A stretch of 41,135 nt of DNA from Methylobacterium gregans (GCF_022179245.1 NZ_BPQM01000080.1:1-41135), one strand, 5' to 3'. Shown: positions 26,648 to 35,786, numbered from the stretch's first letter. Notes: generated by a model not told the origin, from the letters alone. Made by a program: numbers and translations.

Positions 26648-26996
26648 CGAGGAGGACGGCCGCTTCTCCTACGAGGGGCTCGACCGGACGATCCACGAGA
26701 AGGCGAGGCTCGGCGTGCTGACTTCACTCGTGGGCCACCCGAAAGGCCTACCCTTCCCGGACCTGAAGCGGCTCTGCAACCTGACAGACGGCAACCTCAG
26801 CCGGCACCTCGCGGTTCTGCAGGAGGCCGGGCTGGTGAGCCTGGAGAAGGGCCACGCCCACAATCGGCCGCAGACGCTCTGCCGCCTGACCCCGGCCGGG
26901 CGCGCGCGCTTCCTCGAATACCTCACGGTGCTGGAGCAGGTGGTGCGCGACGCGGCCGAGGCCGCCGGCCCCGCCCCAGACCTCAGGCCCGCCTGA
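26634..26996 (+). CDS. Winged-helix transcriptional regulator (ArsR/MarR-like)
   Basis: 120 residues. One winged helix-turn-helix domain: ARLGVLTSLVGHPKGLPFPDLKRLCNLTDGNLSRHLAVLQEAGLVSLEKG has the recognition helix LTDGNLSRHLAVL, and the wing contains QTLCRLTPAGRARFLEYL. It belongs to the small DNA-binding proteins with HTH_34-like domains. It has no metal-binding Cys/His pattern, so it is unlikely to be an ArsR metal sensor. It overlaps the membrane protein gene and probably represses the operon through the CTTTG-N5-CAAAG site (inference). Confidence 0.87.
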   Translation: MRLADEEDGRFSYEGLDRTIHEKARLGVLTSLVGHPKGLPFPDLKRLCNLTDGNLSRHLAVLQEAGLVSLEKGHAHNRPQTLCRLTPAGRARFLEYLTVLEQVVRDAAEAAGPAPDLRPA

Positions 26997-27089
26997 TCTC
27001 CTCCCTGATTTGCGTCAGCTCCATCCGCATCTGCCCTAAATCGCTCCCAGATGCCCCCCAGAACCCGCCCACGACCGGAGACACCGACG

Positions 27090-27815
27090 ATGCCCAGCCC
27101 GGCCGAAACACGACCCGGCCTGCACGCGGCGATCATCATGGACGGCAACGGGCGCTGGGCGACGGCGCGCGGAATGCCGCGCTTCGCCGGCCACCGCCGG
27201 GGCGTCGAGGCGATCCGGGCGACGGCGGAGGCCTGCCCCGACCTCGGCATCGGCACGCTGACTCTCTACGCCTTCTCCAGCGACAACTGGCAGCGCCCGG
27301 CCGAGGAGGTCGGCGCCTTGATGCGGCTGCTGCGCTCCTACCTGCGCAACGAGACCGCGCGCCTCGCCCGCACCGGCACGCGTCTCAGCGTCGTCGGCCG
27401 CCGCGACCGGCTGCCCGGCGGCATCCCGGAGGCGATCGCGGCGGCCGAGGCCGCCACCGCCGCGGGCACGCGCCTGCACCTGCGCATCGCGGTCGATTAC
27501 TCGGCCCGCGACGCGATCATCGCGGCCGCGGCCCGGCTCGCCGATCCGGAGACCTCCCGGGAGGCGTTCGGCCGCATGGTGGCGGGCGAGATGCACGGCT
27601 CGCCCGTCGACGTGGACCTACTGATACGCACCGGCGGCGAGAAGCGGCTCTCGGACTTCCTGCTCTGGGAGGCGGCCTACGCGGAGCTGCACTTCACCGA
27701 CCGGATGTGGCCGGATTTCGGGCAGGCCGACCTCGCCGAGGCGGTCGCAGAGTTCGCTCGGCGCGACCGCCGCTACGGCGGGCTCAATCCGCCCAAGGTG
27801 GCGACCGCGGCCTGA
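27090..27815 (+). CDS. uppS: Isoprenyl (polyprenyl diphosphate) transferase, cis-type
   Basis: 241 residues. Condenses isopentenyl units in cis onto farnesyl diphosphate to make the C50/C55 carrier lipid. Motifs: [13 protein letters not shown] (catalytic Asp), [45 protein letters not shown]. The ATG at 27090 with GGAGA 8 bases upstream is chosen over 27051. It is not in the usual frr-cdsA-dxr neighbourhood, so it may be a second, stand-alone enzyme. The two substitutions FSSDNW (usually FSTENW) and RTGGE (usually RTSGE) fit a divergent subgroup. Confidence 0.9.
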   Translation: MPSPAETRPGLHAAIIMDGNGRWATARGMPRFAGHRRGVEAIRATAEACPDLGIGTLTLYAFSSDNWQRPAEEVGALMRLLRSYLRNETARLARTGTRLSVVGRRDRLPGGIPEAIAAAEAATAAGTRLHLRIAVDYSARDAIIAAAARLADPETSREAFGRMVAGEMHGSPVDVDLLIRTGGEKRLSDFLLWEAAYAELHFTDRMWPDFGQADLAEAVAEFARRDRRYGGLNPPKVATAA

Positions 27816-27933
27816 GTCGGGGCACGAGCCCGACTTAAGGGACGATCCCGAGTTGGAGCATGGGGACGGCTGGACAGCGGACAGGTCGGACGCCAGATCC
27901 GCGTGCATCCTTCGACACCCGCGAGTCGCACCG

Positions 27934-28458
27934 ATGTCCGCCGACCATGAGCCGCCCGCCCTCGACGACGCTACCCTGGCCTTCGCGGGGCGTGTCTTCC
28001 AGTACGCCCGCATGGGTCATGCCGAGGAACTCGCCGAGTTGTTCGGCCAGGGCCTGCCGGCGAACCTACGCAACGACAAGGGTGATAGCCTCCTGATGCT
28101 CGCCGCCTATAACGGGCAGCCCGAGGCCGTGCGGGTGATCCTGGAGGCCGGTGGCGACCCGGAGCTCGCCAACGACCGCGGTCAGACGCCGCTCGCGGGC
28201 GCCGCCTTCAAGGGCGAGACCGAGATCGCCCGGCTGCTGCTCGACCACGGCGCCCAGGTGGACGGCACCGGCGACGGCAGCCGGACTGCACTGATGACGG
28301 CGGCGATGTTCGACCGCACCGAGATCATCGAGCTCCTGCTCGCCCGCGGTGCCGACCCGGACCGCCGCGACGCGGGTGGCCAGACCGCCGCCGAGATGGC
28401 GCAGGCGATGGGCGCGCAGAACGCGCCGGGGCTGCTGGCGAGGGCGGTGCGCGGATAG
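27934..28458 (+). CDS. Ankyrin repeat protein
   Basis: 174 residues, cytosolic. About four ankyrin repeats follow a short N-terminal helix: NDKGDSLLMLAAYNGQPEAVRVILEAGGDPELA, NDRGQTPLAGAAFKGETEIARLLLDHGAQVD and two more show the G-x-T-x-L-x-x-A-A pattern. Such single-domain ankyrin proteins act by protein binding; the partner is unknown. The ATG at 27934 is chosen because residues before it look non-coding. It is 118 bases after uppS, and a GC hairpin follows. Confidence 0.9.
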   Translation: MSADHEPPALDDATLAFAGRVFQYARMGHAEELAELFGQGLPANLRNDKGDSLLMLAAYNGQPEAVRVILEAGGDPELANDRGQTPLAGAAFKGETEIARLLLDHGAQVDGTGDGSRTALMTAAMFDRTEIIELLLARGADPDRRDAGGQTAAEMAQAMGAQNAPGLLARAVRG

Positions 28459-28471
28459 CGCGTCGCGGTCC

Positions 28472-28497
28472 CTTTCCCCTGTGCGGGGGAGGGAAAG
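28472..28497 (+). repeat. GC-rich hairpin after the ankyrin gene
   Basis: CTTTCCC (28472-28478) and GGGAAAG (28491-28497) form a perfect 7-bp stem with a GC-rich internal part, 13 bases after the stop. It could act as a terminator or be a short repetitive element like the one at 25433-25454. Confidence 0.4.
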
Positions 28498-28537
28498 CCG
28501 CGCGGGCGGCGATCGAACGAGACGAACGGGAGGAACC

Positions 28538-30301
28538 ATGCTGTCGCGACTGACCGTGCTCGGCCTCGTCGCCCTCAGCGCGCTCCCCGTCCGCGCCGCC
28601 GACGCCGACTGGCCAGCCTTCGGACGCGACGCGACCAACCGGAACTTCTCGGCCCTCGGCCTGATCGATCGCGGCAACGTGGCCCGGTTGCGCCCGGCCT
28701 GGCTCTTCCAGACCGGGGTGACCGGCTACTTCCAGGCCCAACCGGTGATGGTCGAGAGCACGCTCTATGTCTCGACCACCGGCAACAACGTCGCGGCGCT
28801 CGACGCGCGTACGGGCCGCGCCCTCTGGACCTACACGCACCGGGCGCGCACGGAGAAGATCTTCGGACCGCCCTCGAACCGCGGCGTCGCGGTGGCGGGC
28901 GGGCTCGTCTACCAGGCCACCATGGACGGCCGCGTCATCGCCCTCGACGCCAAGACCGGCGCCCTGGTCTGGGACCACGAGGCGGTGCGGCCCGAGGAGG
29001 GTGAGACCGAGACCGCTTCGGGCCTCGCCGAGACCCTGGGCGGCAAGCCCGTGCAGGGCTCGAGCCGGCTCGGCTTCAAGATGCCGCCCCTGGTCGCCGA
29101 GGGGCTGGTGATCGTCGGCGTCACGGGGGCGGGCTACGGGCTGCACGTCGAGGACGCGCAGGGCGGGCTCGACGGCGGCGCGGTCGTCGGCATCGAGGGC
29201 GGCTACGGGCGGCGCGGCTGGCTCGCGGCCTACGACGCGAAGACCGGCGCCGAGCGCTGGCGCTGGTACGTCACGAAGGAGGACGGCTGGGAGGGCGACT
29301 TCGTCGCGAAGACCGCCGACGGCGAGCCGCTCCACCGCGACGTCGCCGCCGAGCGGTCGGCGGCGCCCGCCCACCGGGAGGCGTGGCGGGTCGGCGGCGG
29401 CTCGCTCTGGATGACGCCGGCCCACGATCCGGAACTCGGCCTGATCTATCTCGGCACCGGCAACCCGGCGCCGCAGAATTTCGGCCTCTCGCGGCCGGGG
29501 GACAACCTCTACACGATGAGCCTCGTGGCGCTCGACATCCGCACGGGCAAGCTGCGCTGGCACTATCAGCAGGTGCCGCACGAGCAGTGGGGCTACGACG
29601 TGGCGAGCCCGCCGGTGCTGCTCGACTGGCGCGCGCCGGACGGCCGGACCGTGAAGGCCGTGGCCTCGGCGAGCAAGACCGGCTGGGTCTACGTCCACGA
29701 CCGGGCGACGGGCGCGCTGCTCCAGCGCTCCGAGCCGCTGATCGCCCAGAAGAACCTCTACCAGCCGCCGAGCCCGGAGGGCACCGTGGTCAGCCCCGGC
29801 CCGCTCGGGGCCGTCTCCTGGCCGCCGACCGCCTACGATCCGAACACCGGCCGCGCCTACATCCAGGTCCGCCACGGGGCCGCAACCTACACGGTGAAGA
29901 CGGTGCCGGGCGGCCCCGGCCGCCCGGAGATCCGCTACACCGAGACGAGCGAGGCCAGGGGCGAGCCGAGCTTCAGCACGCTGAGCGCCGTCGATCTGGC
30001 CGGCAGCGGCCGCATCCTCTGGTCGGTCCGCGCGGGCAGCCGGCTGTCCGGCGGCACGCTGGCCACCGCCGGCGGGCTCGTCTTCTCCGGCGAGGAGGAC
30101 GGTCACCTCGACGCGCACGACGCGGAGACCGGCAAGATCCTCTGGCGCTTCCAGTGCGGCGCAGGGATCAGCGGGCCGGCGGTGACCTACGCGCTCGACG
30201 GGCGGCAATACGTGGCGGTCGCGGCCGGCGGCGCCTCCTTCACCAAGGGATCGGGCTTCGGCACGGGGGATGCTCTTCTGGTCTTCGCGCTCCCCGAGTA
30301 A
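28538..30301 (+). CDS. PQQ-type quinoprotein (glucose/alcohol dehydrogenase-like), active site altered
   Basis: 587 residues with a signal peptide (SRLTVLGLVALSALPVRA) and the W-motif repeats of an eight-bladed propeller (AALDARTGRALWTY, IALDAKTGALVWDH, AYDAKTGAERWRWY, DAETGKILWRF). The closest layout is the soluble/membrane glucose-type and XoxF/MxaF-type PQQ dehydrogenases. There is no adjacent Cys-Cys disulfide. At the catalytic Asp (W-D-Y-D/A in MxaF/XoxF) the sequence reads PHEQWGYDVAS, so Gly352 replaces the base while Asp354 occupies the lanthanide-Asp position. TGNPAPQN keeps the metal Asn. AGGA precedes the ATG at 28538. Periplasmic; substrate unknown. Confidence 0.85.
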   Translation: MLSRLTVLGLVALSALPVRAADADWPAFGRDATNRNFSALGLIDRGNVARLRPAWLFQTGVTGYFQAQPVMVESTLYVSTTGNNVAALDARTGRALWTYTHRARTEKIFGPPSNRGVAVAGGLVYQATMDGRVIALDAKTGALVWDHEAVRPEEGETETASGLAETLGGKPVQGSSRLGFKMPPLVAEGLVIVGVTGAGYGLHVEDAQGGLDGGAVVGIEGGYGRRGWLAAYDAKTGAERWRWYVTKEDGWEGDFVAKTADGEPLHRDVAAERSAAPAHREAWRVGGGSLWMTPAHDPELGLIYLGTGNPAPQNFGLSRPGDNLYTMSLVALDIRTGKLRWHYQQVPHEQWGYDVASPPVLLDWRAPDGRTVKAVASASKTGWVYVHDRATGALLQRSEPLIAQKNLYQPPSPEGTVVSPGPLGAVSWPPTAYDPNTGRAYIQVRHGAATYTVKTVPGGPGRPEIRYTETSEARGEPSFSTLSAVDLAGSGRILWSVRAGSRLSGGTLATAGGLVFSGEEDGHLDAHDAETGKILWRFQCGAGISGPAVTYALDGRQYVAVAAGGASFTKGSGFGTGDALLVFALPE

Positions 30302-30321
30302 GGGGAGCCCGGGGGACACGC

Positions 30322-30780
30322 ATGAGCACAGACACGTTGGCGGACGCACAGACGGAGGCCTTGCCGGCCGAGGCCGTCCAGCCGCGCGACCGCGGCGCGC
30401 CGGTCATCCGCACCATCGCGATGCCGGCCGACACCAACCCGGCCGGCGACATCTTCGGCGGCTGGCTGATGGCGCAGATGGATCTCGCCGCCGGCAACGT
30501 CGCCGCCCGGCGGGCGCGGGGCCGCTGCGCCACGATCTCGGCGGAGGCGATGACCTTCCACAGCCCGGTCTTCGTCGGGGACGAGGTCAGCCTCTACGCG
30601 CGCATCCTCAAGGTCGGCCGCACCTCGATCCGCATCCATGTCGAGGTCTGGCGGCGCGAGCGCGAGAGCGAGGCCACCCAGAAGGTGACGGAGGGAATCT
30701 TCACCTTCGTGGCGATCGGGCCGGACCGCCGCCCGCGGCCGGTACCGCCGGAAGTGGCGGTTTCCGTCAGCGCGCGCTGA
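30322..30780 (+). CDS. Acyl-CoA thioesterase, YciA-like hotdog protein
   Basis: 152 residues. The hotdog fold with the active-site region PADTNPAGDIFGGWLMAQMDLAAG (catalytic Asp in GDIFGGW) and EAMTFHSPVFVGDEVSLYARI matches the YciA group, which hydrolyses short to medium acyl-CoAs in the cytosol. The N-terminal ~28 residues are a variable leader. The ATG at 30322 follows a GGGGGA stretch by about 7 bases and the quinoprotein stop by 20 bases, so both may be in one transcript. Its stop codon abuts the stop of the convergent esterase gene. Confidence 0.9.
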   Translation: MSTDTLADAQTEALPAEAVQPRDRGAPVIRTIAMPADTNPAGDIFGGWLMAQMDLAAGNVAARRARGRCATISAEAMTFHSPVFVGDEVSLYARILKVGRTSIRIHVEVWRRERESEATQKVTEGIFTFVAIGPDRRPRPVPPEVAVSVSAR

Positions 30781-31686
30781 TCAGCGCTGCCGGATCGTCA
30801 CCTGCTGGCGGCCGATCGCCTGACCTTTCAGGAAGGCCGCCATCTCGGCCAGAACCGGCGCCTTCGACCGGAAGGTGACGGAGAGCGCGAGCAGGGTGTC
30901 GCTGTGGTCGAGGCCCGGATAGATCCGCTCCTGCACCGGCACGTGGGCGCGGCGCAGACGCTCGGCGAGGCTGCGGGTGTTGCGGGGCCGGACCACGGTG
31001 TCGGCCTCGCCGCTCGCCAGGAAAGCCGGGGGGGCGTTCGGCCCCACGAAGGTCACGGGCTGGGTCGCAGCCTTGTCGGGCGCGTCGCCGAAGACTCGGA
31101 TCGCGGTCTCGTGGTCGAAGGGCAGGAAGTCGTAGGGCCCCGAGAGGCCCGCCACCGCCCGGATCGTGCGCGGATCGACCCCGGCGCCGCGCAGGTAGCG
31201 CGGGTCGAGCGCCAGCATCAGGGCGTTGTAGGCCCCGGCGGAGTGGCCCGCCAGCACGATGCGGCGCGGGTCGCCGCCATAGGTCGCGATGTTGTCGCGC
31301 ACCCAGGCGATCGCCCGCGCGCCGTCCTCCAGGAAGCCGGGGAACGGCGCCTCCGGGTAGAGCCGGTAATCCGGCACCACCGTCACGAACCCCTGCGCGG
31401 CGAGCGCCTGGCCGACAAAGGCGTAGTCGCCCTTCTGCCCGCTCTGCCAGGAGCCGCCGTAGAAGAACACCAGCACCGGGGCGTGCTCGACGGGCTTGAC
31501 CGGAACGTAGACGTCGAGCCCGCCGCGCGGTCCCTCCGCGAAAGGCAGGTCCTGCGCCGCCTGACGGCCGCCCTGATCGCGCGGGCCGATCGCGTCGAAC
31601 AGGGCAAGCGGCGAGCAGGCGGAGAGACCCAGCGCGCCGAGCACGAGGCAGAGCAGGCTGACGAGTCCGGTGAGAACGCGAATCAT
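30781..31686 (-). CDS. Lipoprotein esterase/lipase of the alpha/beta-hydrolase BD-FAE type
   Basis: 301 residues. A signal sequence with lipobox LSAC (Cys24) indicates a lipoprotein anchored to a membrane. The hydrolase domain has the oxyanion region VLVFFYGGSWQSG, the nucleophile elbow GHSAGAYNA, ASGEADTVV (Asp) and GLDHSDT (His). It probably hydrolyses esters; the true substrate is unknown. The stop is at 30781-30783, directly adjacent to the convergent thioesterase stop (30778-30780), with no spacer between the genes. Confidence 0.88.
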   Translation of the reverse strand: MIRVLTGLVSLLCLVLGALGLSACSPLALFDAIGPRDQGGRQAAQDLPFAEGPRGGLDVYVPVKPVEHAPVLVFFYGGSWQSGQKGDYAFVGQALAAQGFVTVVPDYRLYPEAPFPGFLEDGARAIAWVRDNIATYGGDPRRIVLAGHSAGAYNALMLALDPRYLRGAGVDPRTIRAVAGLSGPYDFLPFDHETAIRVFGDAPDKAATQPVTFVGPNAPPAFLASGEADTVVRPRNTRSLAERLRRAHVPVQERIYPGLDHSDTLLALSVTFRSKAPVLAEMAAFLKGQAIGRQQVTIRQR

Positions 31687-31758
31687 GCGGTGATCGATGG
31701 CCCCTTTGGTCCCTCATGACCCGCGGCAGCGGGCGGATTCATGGCCGGATCTGGTCGC

Positions 31759-31804
31759 GATCCGGCACCGGATCCCGATCCGACACCGGATCCTGATCCG
31801 GCAC
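31759..31804. repeat. 18-bp tandem repeat, 2.6 copies
   Basis: Unit GATCCGRCACCGGATCCY: 31759-31776, 31777-31794, partial 31795-31804. Each unit is also internally palindrome-rich (GATCC/GGATC). It sits between the lipoprotein esterase gene and the lytic transglycosylase gene, ending 1 base before the latter's stop. Confidence 0.8.
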
Positions 31805-31805
31805 G

Positions 31806-32738
31806 TCAGGTCTTCAGCACGAGGCAGGCGCCGCCGACGGCGCGGATCTTCCCGCACAGCCCGTCCGCGGCCTGCCGGCTCTCGGCCGGGATGCGGACCC
31901 GGTAGAAGGCGCGCGTGCCGCGGTTGCGGAAGCGCGTGCCGATGATCATCGGGCGCACGTCGCCGATCACCTTCGCGTAGGCCGAGCGCGCCCGCGAGAA
32001 GCTCGCGAGCGCCAGCGATTTCGAGAAATTGCCGGCGAGCTGGATGCCCCAGGGCGCGACCGGCCCCTCGCTCGGACCCGTGGCGAAGCGGTCGCCGCGG
32101 GACGGGATGCGCAAAGCCGCGGTGGTCTGGAGGCAGGTCTGCTGGGTCTCGATGACGGGCTCCGCCTTCGCTTCGGGTCTGGCCTCGGGTTTGGCGTCCT
32201 TCTTCTCGGGGGCGCCCTCCGGAAACTCGATGGCGCCGCGGCCCGCGCCGGTGCGAAAGTCCTCCGCGGGGCTCCCCGTGATCCAGAGCACGTAGGCCCG
32301 GGTCTCGGCCGGCAGGCCGCCGGTGCCCGCGAGCCAGTTCGTCACCCGCTGCGGTCCGCCGTTATAGGCCGCCGCCGCGAGGCCGAGATTGCCGAACTGG
32401 CGCTTGAGGTCGGCCAGCAGGTGCGCCGCGTGCGGGATCGCCTGCTCTGGGTCGAACGGGTCGGTGAGCCCCCGCTCGCGCGCGGTGCCGGGCATGAACT
32501 GCGCCACGCCCTGCGCCCCCGCCGGGCTCACGACCCCCACTTTGAAGCTGCTCTCGCGCCAGATCAGCCGGGTCAGGAACGGCACCGGCAGGCCGCGGGC
32601 CTTCGCCGAGCCCTCGATCAGCCGGCAGAGCGCCTGCTCGACGGTCTCGGTCGCGCCCTCGGCGGGCGCGGCCCGGGCCGCACCCGCGAGCAGGAGCGCG
32701 CCGAGCGCGGCCAGGATCCAGTGCGGAAAGGAAGTCAC
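31806..32738 (-). CDS. Lytic transglycosylase with C-terminal SPOR domain
   Basis: 310 residues. A signal peptide (WILAALGALLLAGAARA) precedes an SLT domain (about 35-160) with the catalytic Glu62 in IWRESSFKVGVVSPAGAQGVAQFMPGTA and AAAYNGGPQRV. A Lys/Glu/Pro-rich linker (about 175-200) leads to a C-terminal SPOR-like region (about 225-310) ending GKIRAVGGACLVLKT. SPOR domains bind denuded glycan at division sites, so this enzyme probably cleaves septal peptidoglycan in the periplasm. It is a single-gene unit, divergent from the ABC ATPase gene. Confidence 0.93.
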   Translation of the reverse strand: MTSFPHWILAALGALLLAGAARAAPAEGATETVEQALCRLIEGSAKARGLPVPFLTRLIWRESSFKVGVVSPAGAQGVAQFMPGTARERGLTDPFDPEQAIPHAAHLLADLKRQFGNLGLAAAAYNGGPQRVTNWLAGTGGLPAETRAYVLWITGSPAEDFRTGAGRGAIEFPEGAPEKKDAKPEARPEAKAEPVIETQQTCLQTTAALRIPSRGDRFATGPSEGPVAPWGIQLAGNFSKSLALASFSRARSAYAKVIGDVRPMIIGTRFRNRGTRAFYRVRIPAESRQAADGLCGKIRAVGGACLVLKT

Positions 32739-32914
32739 GCCGCGGGTTCTAGTGCCGAGGGCGGCGCGATCAATGCGGAATGCGTCCGCCCCCCTTTGTA
32801 GAGCGGGCGAGCGGCGCGCGGGCCGTTCTCCCGGTTCGCCCTCGGATACCCGGCGCGCTATAACCCGCCGACGCGCGGCGCCCCTCGCCGCGCCCGAGAA
32901 AACCCGCAGGCGCG

Positions 32915-34531
32915 ATGCCGGACCCGTTGCTCTCCGTCGAGGATCTCTCGGTCACCTTCCCCGGCGGCACCCGGGCGGTGGACCGCGTCGGCTTCACCAT
33001 CGCGCCGGGCGAGACCGTGGCGCTGGTGGGCGAGTCGGGCTCCGGCAAGTCGGTCACCGCGCTCTCCATCCTGCGCCTCGTCGACGGCGCGGCGGAGCTC
33101 TCGGGAACGATCCGTTTCAAGGACCAGGACCTGCTGGCGCTGCCGGAGCGCCGGATGCGGGCGGTCCGCGGCGCCGACATCACCATGGTGTTCCAGGAGC
33201 CGATGACCTCGCTCAACCCGCTCCACACGATCGAGCGGCAGATCGGCGAGGTTCTGGCCCTCCACCGCGGTCTCCGGGGACGACACGCTCGCGCGCGCAT
33301 CCTCGAACTGCTCGACCTGGTGGGCCTGCGCGACGCCGAGCGACGCATGGGCGCCTACCCGCACGAGCTCTCCGGCGGCCAGCGCCAGCGGGTGATGATC
33401 GCGATGGCGCTCGCCTGCGAGCCGGACCTCCTGGTGGCCGACGAGCCGACGACGGCGCTCGACGTCACCGTGCAGGCCCAGATCCTCTCGCTGCTCGCCG
33501 ACCTGCAGAAGCGGCTCGGCATGGCGATGCTGTTCATCACCCACGATCTCGGCATCGTCGAGCGCATCGCCCAGCGGGTCTGCGTGATGTTCAAGGGCCG
33601 GATCGTCGAGGCGGGCCCGACCGCGGAGGTGTTCGGGGCGCCGCAGCACGCCTATACCCGCCGCCTCATCGCCGCCGAGCCGAAGGGCCGCGCCAACCCG
33701 GTCCCGGCCGCCGCGCCGGTCCTGCTCCAGGCGGGACCGCTGAAGGTCTGGTTCCCCCTGAAGGAAGGCCTGCTTCGGCGCACCACCGGCTACGTGAAGG
33801 CGGTGGACGGCGTCTCGGTGATGGTGCGGGCCGGCGAGACGGTCGGCATCGTGGGCGAGTCGGGCTCGGGCAAGACCACGCTCGGCCTCGCCCTCCTGCG
33901 CCTGATCGGCTCGGAGGGGCCGATCGTGTTCATGGGCAAACCGATCGACGGGTTCTCGGTCGCGGCGATGCGGCCGCTTCGCCGGGACATGCAGGTGGTG
34001 TTCCAGGATCCCTACGGCTCGCTCTCGCCGCGCATGTCGGTGGCCGACATCGTGGCGGAGGGTCTGGTGGTGCAGGGCGAGGCCCGCTCGGGCAGCGAGC
34101 GCCGGGCCATCGTGGCGCGGGCGCTGCACGATGTCGGGCTCGATCCCGCCGTGATGGACCGCTACCCGCACGAATTCTCCGGCGGCCAGCGCCAGCGCAT
34201 CGCGATCGCGCGCGCGATCGTCCTGAAACCCCGCTTCGTCGTGCTGGACGAGCCGACCTCGGCCCTCGACCGCTCGGTCCAGGCCCAGATCGTCGCCCTG
34301 CTGCGCGACCTGCAGCGCGAGCGCGGCCTCGCCTACCTGTTCATCAGCCACGACCTGAAGGTGGTGCGCGCGCTCGCCAACCACGTCCTCGTCATGCAGA
34401 ACGGGCAAGTGGTCGAGGAGGGGCCGGCCGAGCAGATCTTCGCGGCGCCGCGAACCGACTACACCCGGACCCTGTTCGCGGCCGCCTTCAACCTGAAGAG
34501 CGACACCGTCGCCGAGCTGGAGCCGGCCTGA
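32915..34531 (+). CDS. Peptide-type ABC transporter, double ATP-binding protein (YejF-like)
   Basis: 538 residues with two complete ATPase domains. Domain 1 has GESGSGKS at ~39, [16 protein letters not shown] and ITHDLGIV. Domain 2 has GESGSGKT near 312, [16 protein letters not shown] and ISHDLKVV. This is the YejF/Dpp-Opp fused arrangement that drives import of peptides or similar solutes. No permease or binding-protein gene is next to it, so its partners must lie elsewhere or outside the window. Only one base separates its stop from the deoB start, so translational coupling is likely. Confidence 0.93.
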   Translation: MPDPLLSVEDLSVTFPGGTRAVDRVGFTIAPGETVALVGESGSGKSVTALSILRLVDGAAELSGTIRFKDQDLLALPERRMRAVRGADITMVFQEPMTSLNPLHTIERQIGEVLALHRGLRGRHARARILELLDLVGLRDAERRMGAYPHELSGGQRQRVMIAMALACEPDLLVADEPTTALDVTVQAQILSLLADLQKRLGMAMLFITHDLGIVERIAQRVCVMFKGRIVEAGPTAEVFGAPQHAYTRRLIAAEPKGRANPVPAAAPVLLQAGPLKVWFPLKEGLLRRTTGYVKAVDGVSVMVRAGETVGIVGESGSGKTTLGLALLRLIGSEGPIVFMGKPIDGFSVAAMRPLRRDMQVVFQDPYGSLSPRMSVADIVAEGLVVQGEARSGSERRAIVARALHDVGLDPAVMDRYPHEFSGGQRQRIAIARAIVLKPRFVVLDEPTSALDRSVQAQIVALLRDLQRERGLAYLFISHDLKVVRALANHVLVMQNGQVVEEGPAEQIFAAPRTDYTRTLFAAAFNLKSDTVAELEPA

Positions 34532-34532
34532 T

Positions 34533-35747
34533 ATGGCCCGCGCCCTCCTCATCGTGCTCGATTCCGTCGGCATCGGCGGCGCGCCCGACGCCGCCGCCTA
34601 CGGCGATGCCGGCGCCGACACGCTGGGCCACATCGCCGAGGTCTGCGCCGCGGGCGTGGGCGACCGCGCGGGCCTGCGCAGCGGTCCGTTGCGGCTGCCG
34701 CACCTCGCCGCCCTCGGTCTCGGGCTCGCGGCGGAGGGCGCGAGCGGCCGCGTGCCGCCCGGCCTGGAGATCGCCGGGCCAGCGCGCGGGGCCTGGGGCC
34801 ATGCCGTCGAGACCGCCGCTGGCAAGGACACGCCGTCGGGCCACTGGGAGATCGCCGGCCTGCCGATGCGCGAGCCCTGGGGCCACTTTCCCGACACGCG
34901 CCCCGCCTTCCCGGAGGCGCTGACCCGCGCGCTGACCGAGCGCGGGGGCATCCCGGGCATTCTCGGCGACCGGCACGCGGCAGGGGCGGCCATCGTCGCC
35001 GAGCTCGGGGCCGAGCACCTGCGGACGGGCCGGCCGATCTGCTACACCTCCGCCGACAGCGTGTTCCAGATCGCGGCCCACGAGGAGGCCTTCGGGCTGG
35101 AGCGCCTGTACGATCTCTGCCGCACCGCCCGCGTGCTCTGCGACGATTACCGAGTCGGCCGCGTCATCGCGCGGCCCTTCCTGGGCGACGCGGAGAGCGG
35201 CTTCCGCCGCACCGGCAACCGCAAGGATTTCGCGGTCGCCCCCCCGGGCGAGACCCTTCTCGACGTGGCGGCGGGCCGCGCGGTGGTCAGCGTCGGCAAG
35301 ATCGGCGACATCTTCGCCCACCGCTCGACCGGCCGCGAGGTGAAGGCCGCCGGCAACCGGGCCGGTCTCGACGCGGCCCTCGCGGCCTTCCGCGATCTGC
35401 CCGACGGCGGCCTCGTCTTTCTGAACCTCGTGGATTTCGACACCGAGTACGGCCACCCGCGCGACGTGGCCGGCTACGCCGCCGCGCTGGAGGCGTTCGA
35501 CGCGCGCGTGCCGGAGATCGACGGCGTCCTGCGGCCGGGCGACCTCTGCCTGATCACGGCCGACCATGGCAACGACCCGACCTGGACCGGCACCGACCAC
35601 ACCCGCGAGCAGGTGCCGGTGCTGGCCTTAGGCCCGGATATCCCGGCGGGACCGGTCGGGCGCCGGGCGAGCTTCTCGGATATCGGTGCGACGGTCGCGC
35701 GCCATCTCGGCCTGCCCAAGCTCGCGGCGGGCCATGCCTGGTGGTGA
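34533..35747 (+). CDS. deoB: Phosphopentomutase
   Basis: 404 residues. Interconverts ribose/deoxyribose 1- and 5-phosphate in nucleoside salvage. Alkaline-phosphatase-fold motifs: [16 protein letters not shown] (metal Asp10), [11 protein letters not shown] with the phospho-acceptor Thr100, [13 protein letters not shown] and [22 protein letters not shown]. It follows the ABC ATPase gene by one base, which suggests a common transcript and might hint at a nucleoside or sugar substrate for that transporter (inference). The DUF1192 gene follows after 39 bases. Confidence 0.96.
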   Translation: MARALLIVLDSVGIGGAPDAAAYGDAGADTLGHIAEVCAAGVGDRAGLRSGPLRLPHLAALGLGLAAEGASGRVPPGLEIAGPARGAWGHAVETAAGKDTPSGHWEIAGLPMREPWGHFPDTRPAFPEALTRALTERGGIPGILGDRHAAGAAIVAELGAEHLRTGRPICYTSADSVFQIAAHEEAFGLERLYDLCRTARVLCDDYRVGRVIARPFLGDAESGFRRTGNRKDFAVAPPGETLLDVAAGRAVVSVGKIGDIFAHRSTGREVKAAGNRAGLDAALAAFRDLPDGGLVFLNLVDFDTEYGHPRDVAGYAAALEAFDARVPEIDGVLRPGDLCLITADHGNDPTWTGTDHTREQVPVLALGPDIPAGPVGRRASFSDIGATVARHLGLPKLAAGHAWW

Positions 35748-35786
35748 TCGCGTGGCGGTGATGCTTTCCGGCTGAAGGAGGACGGC

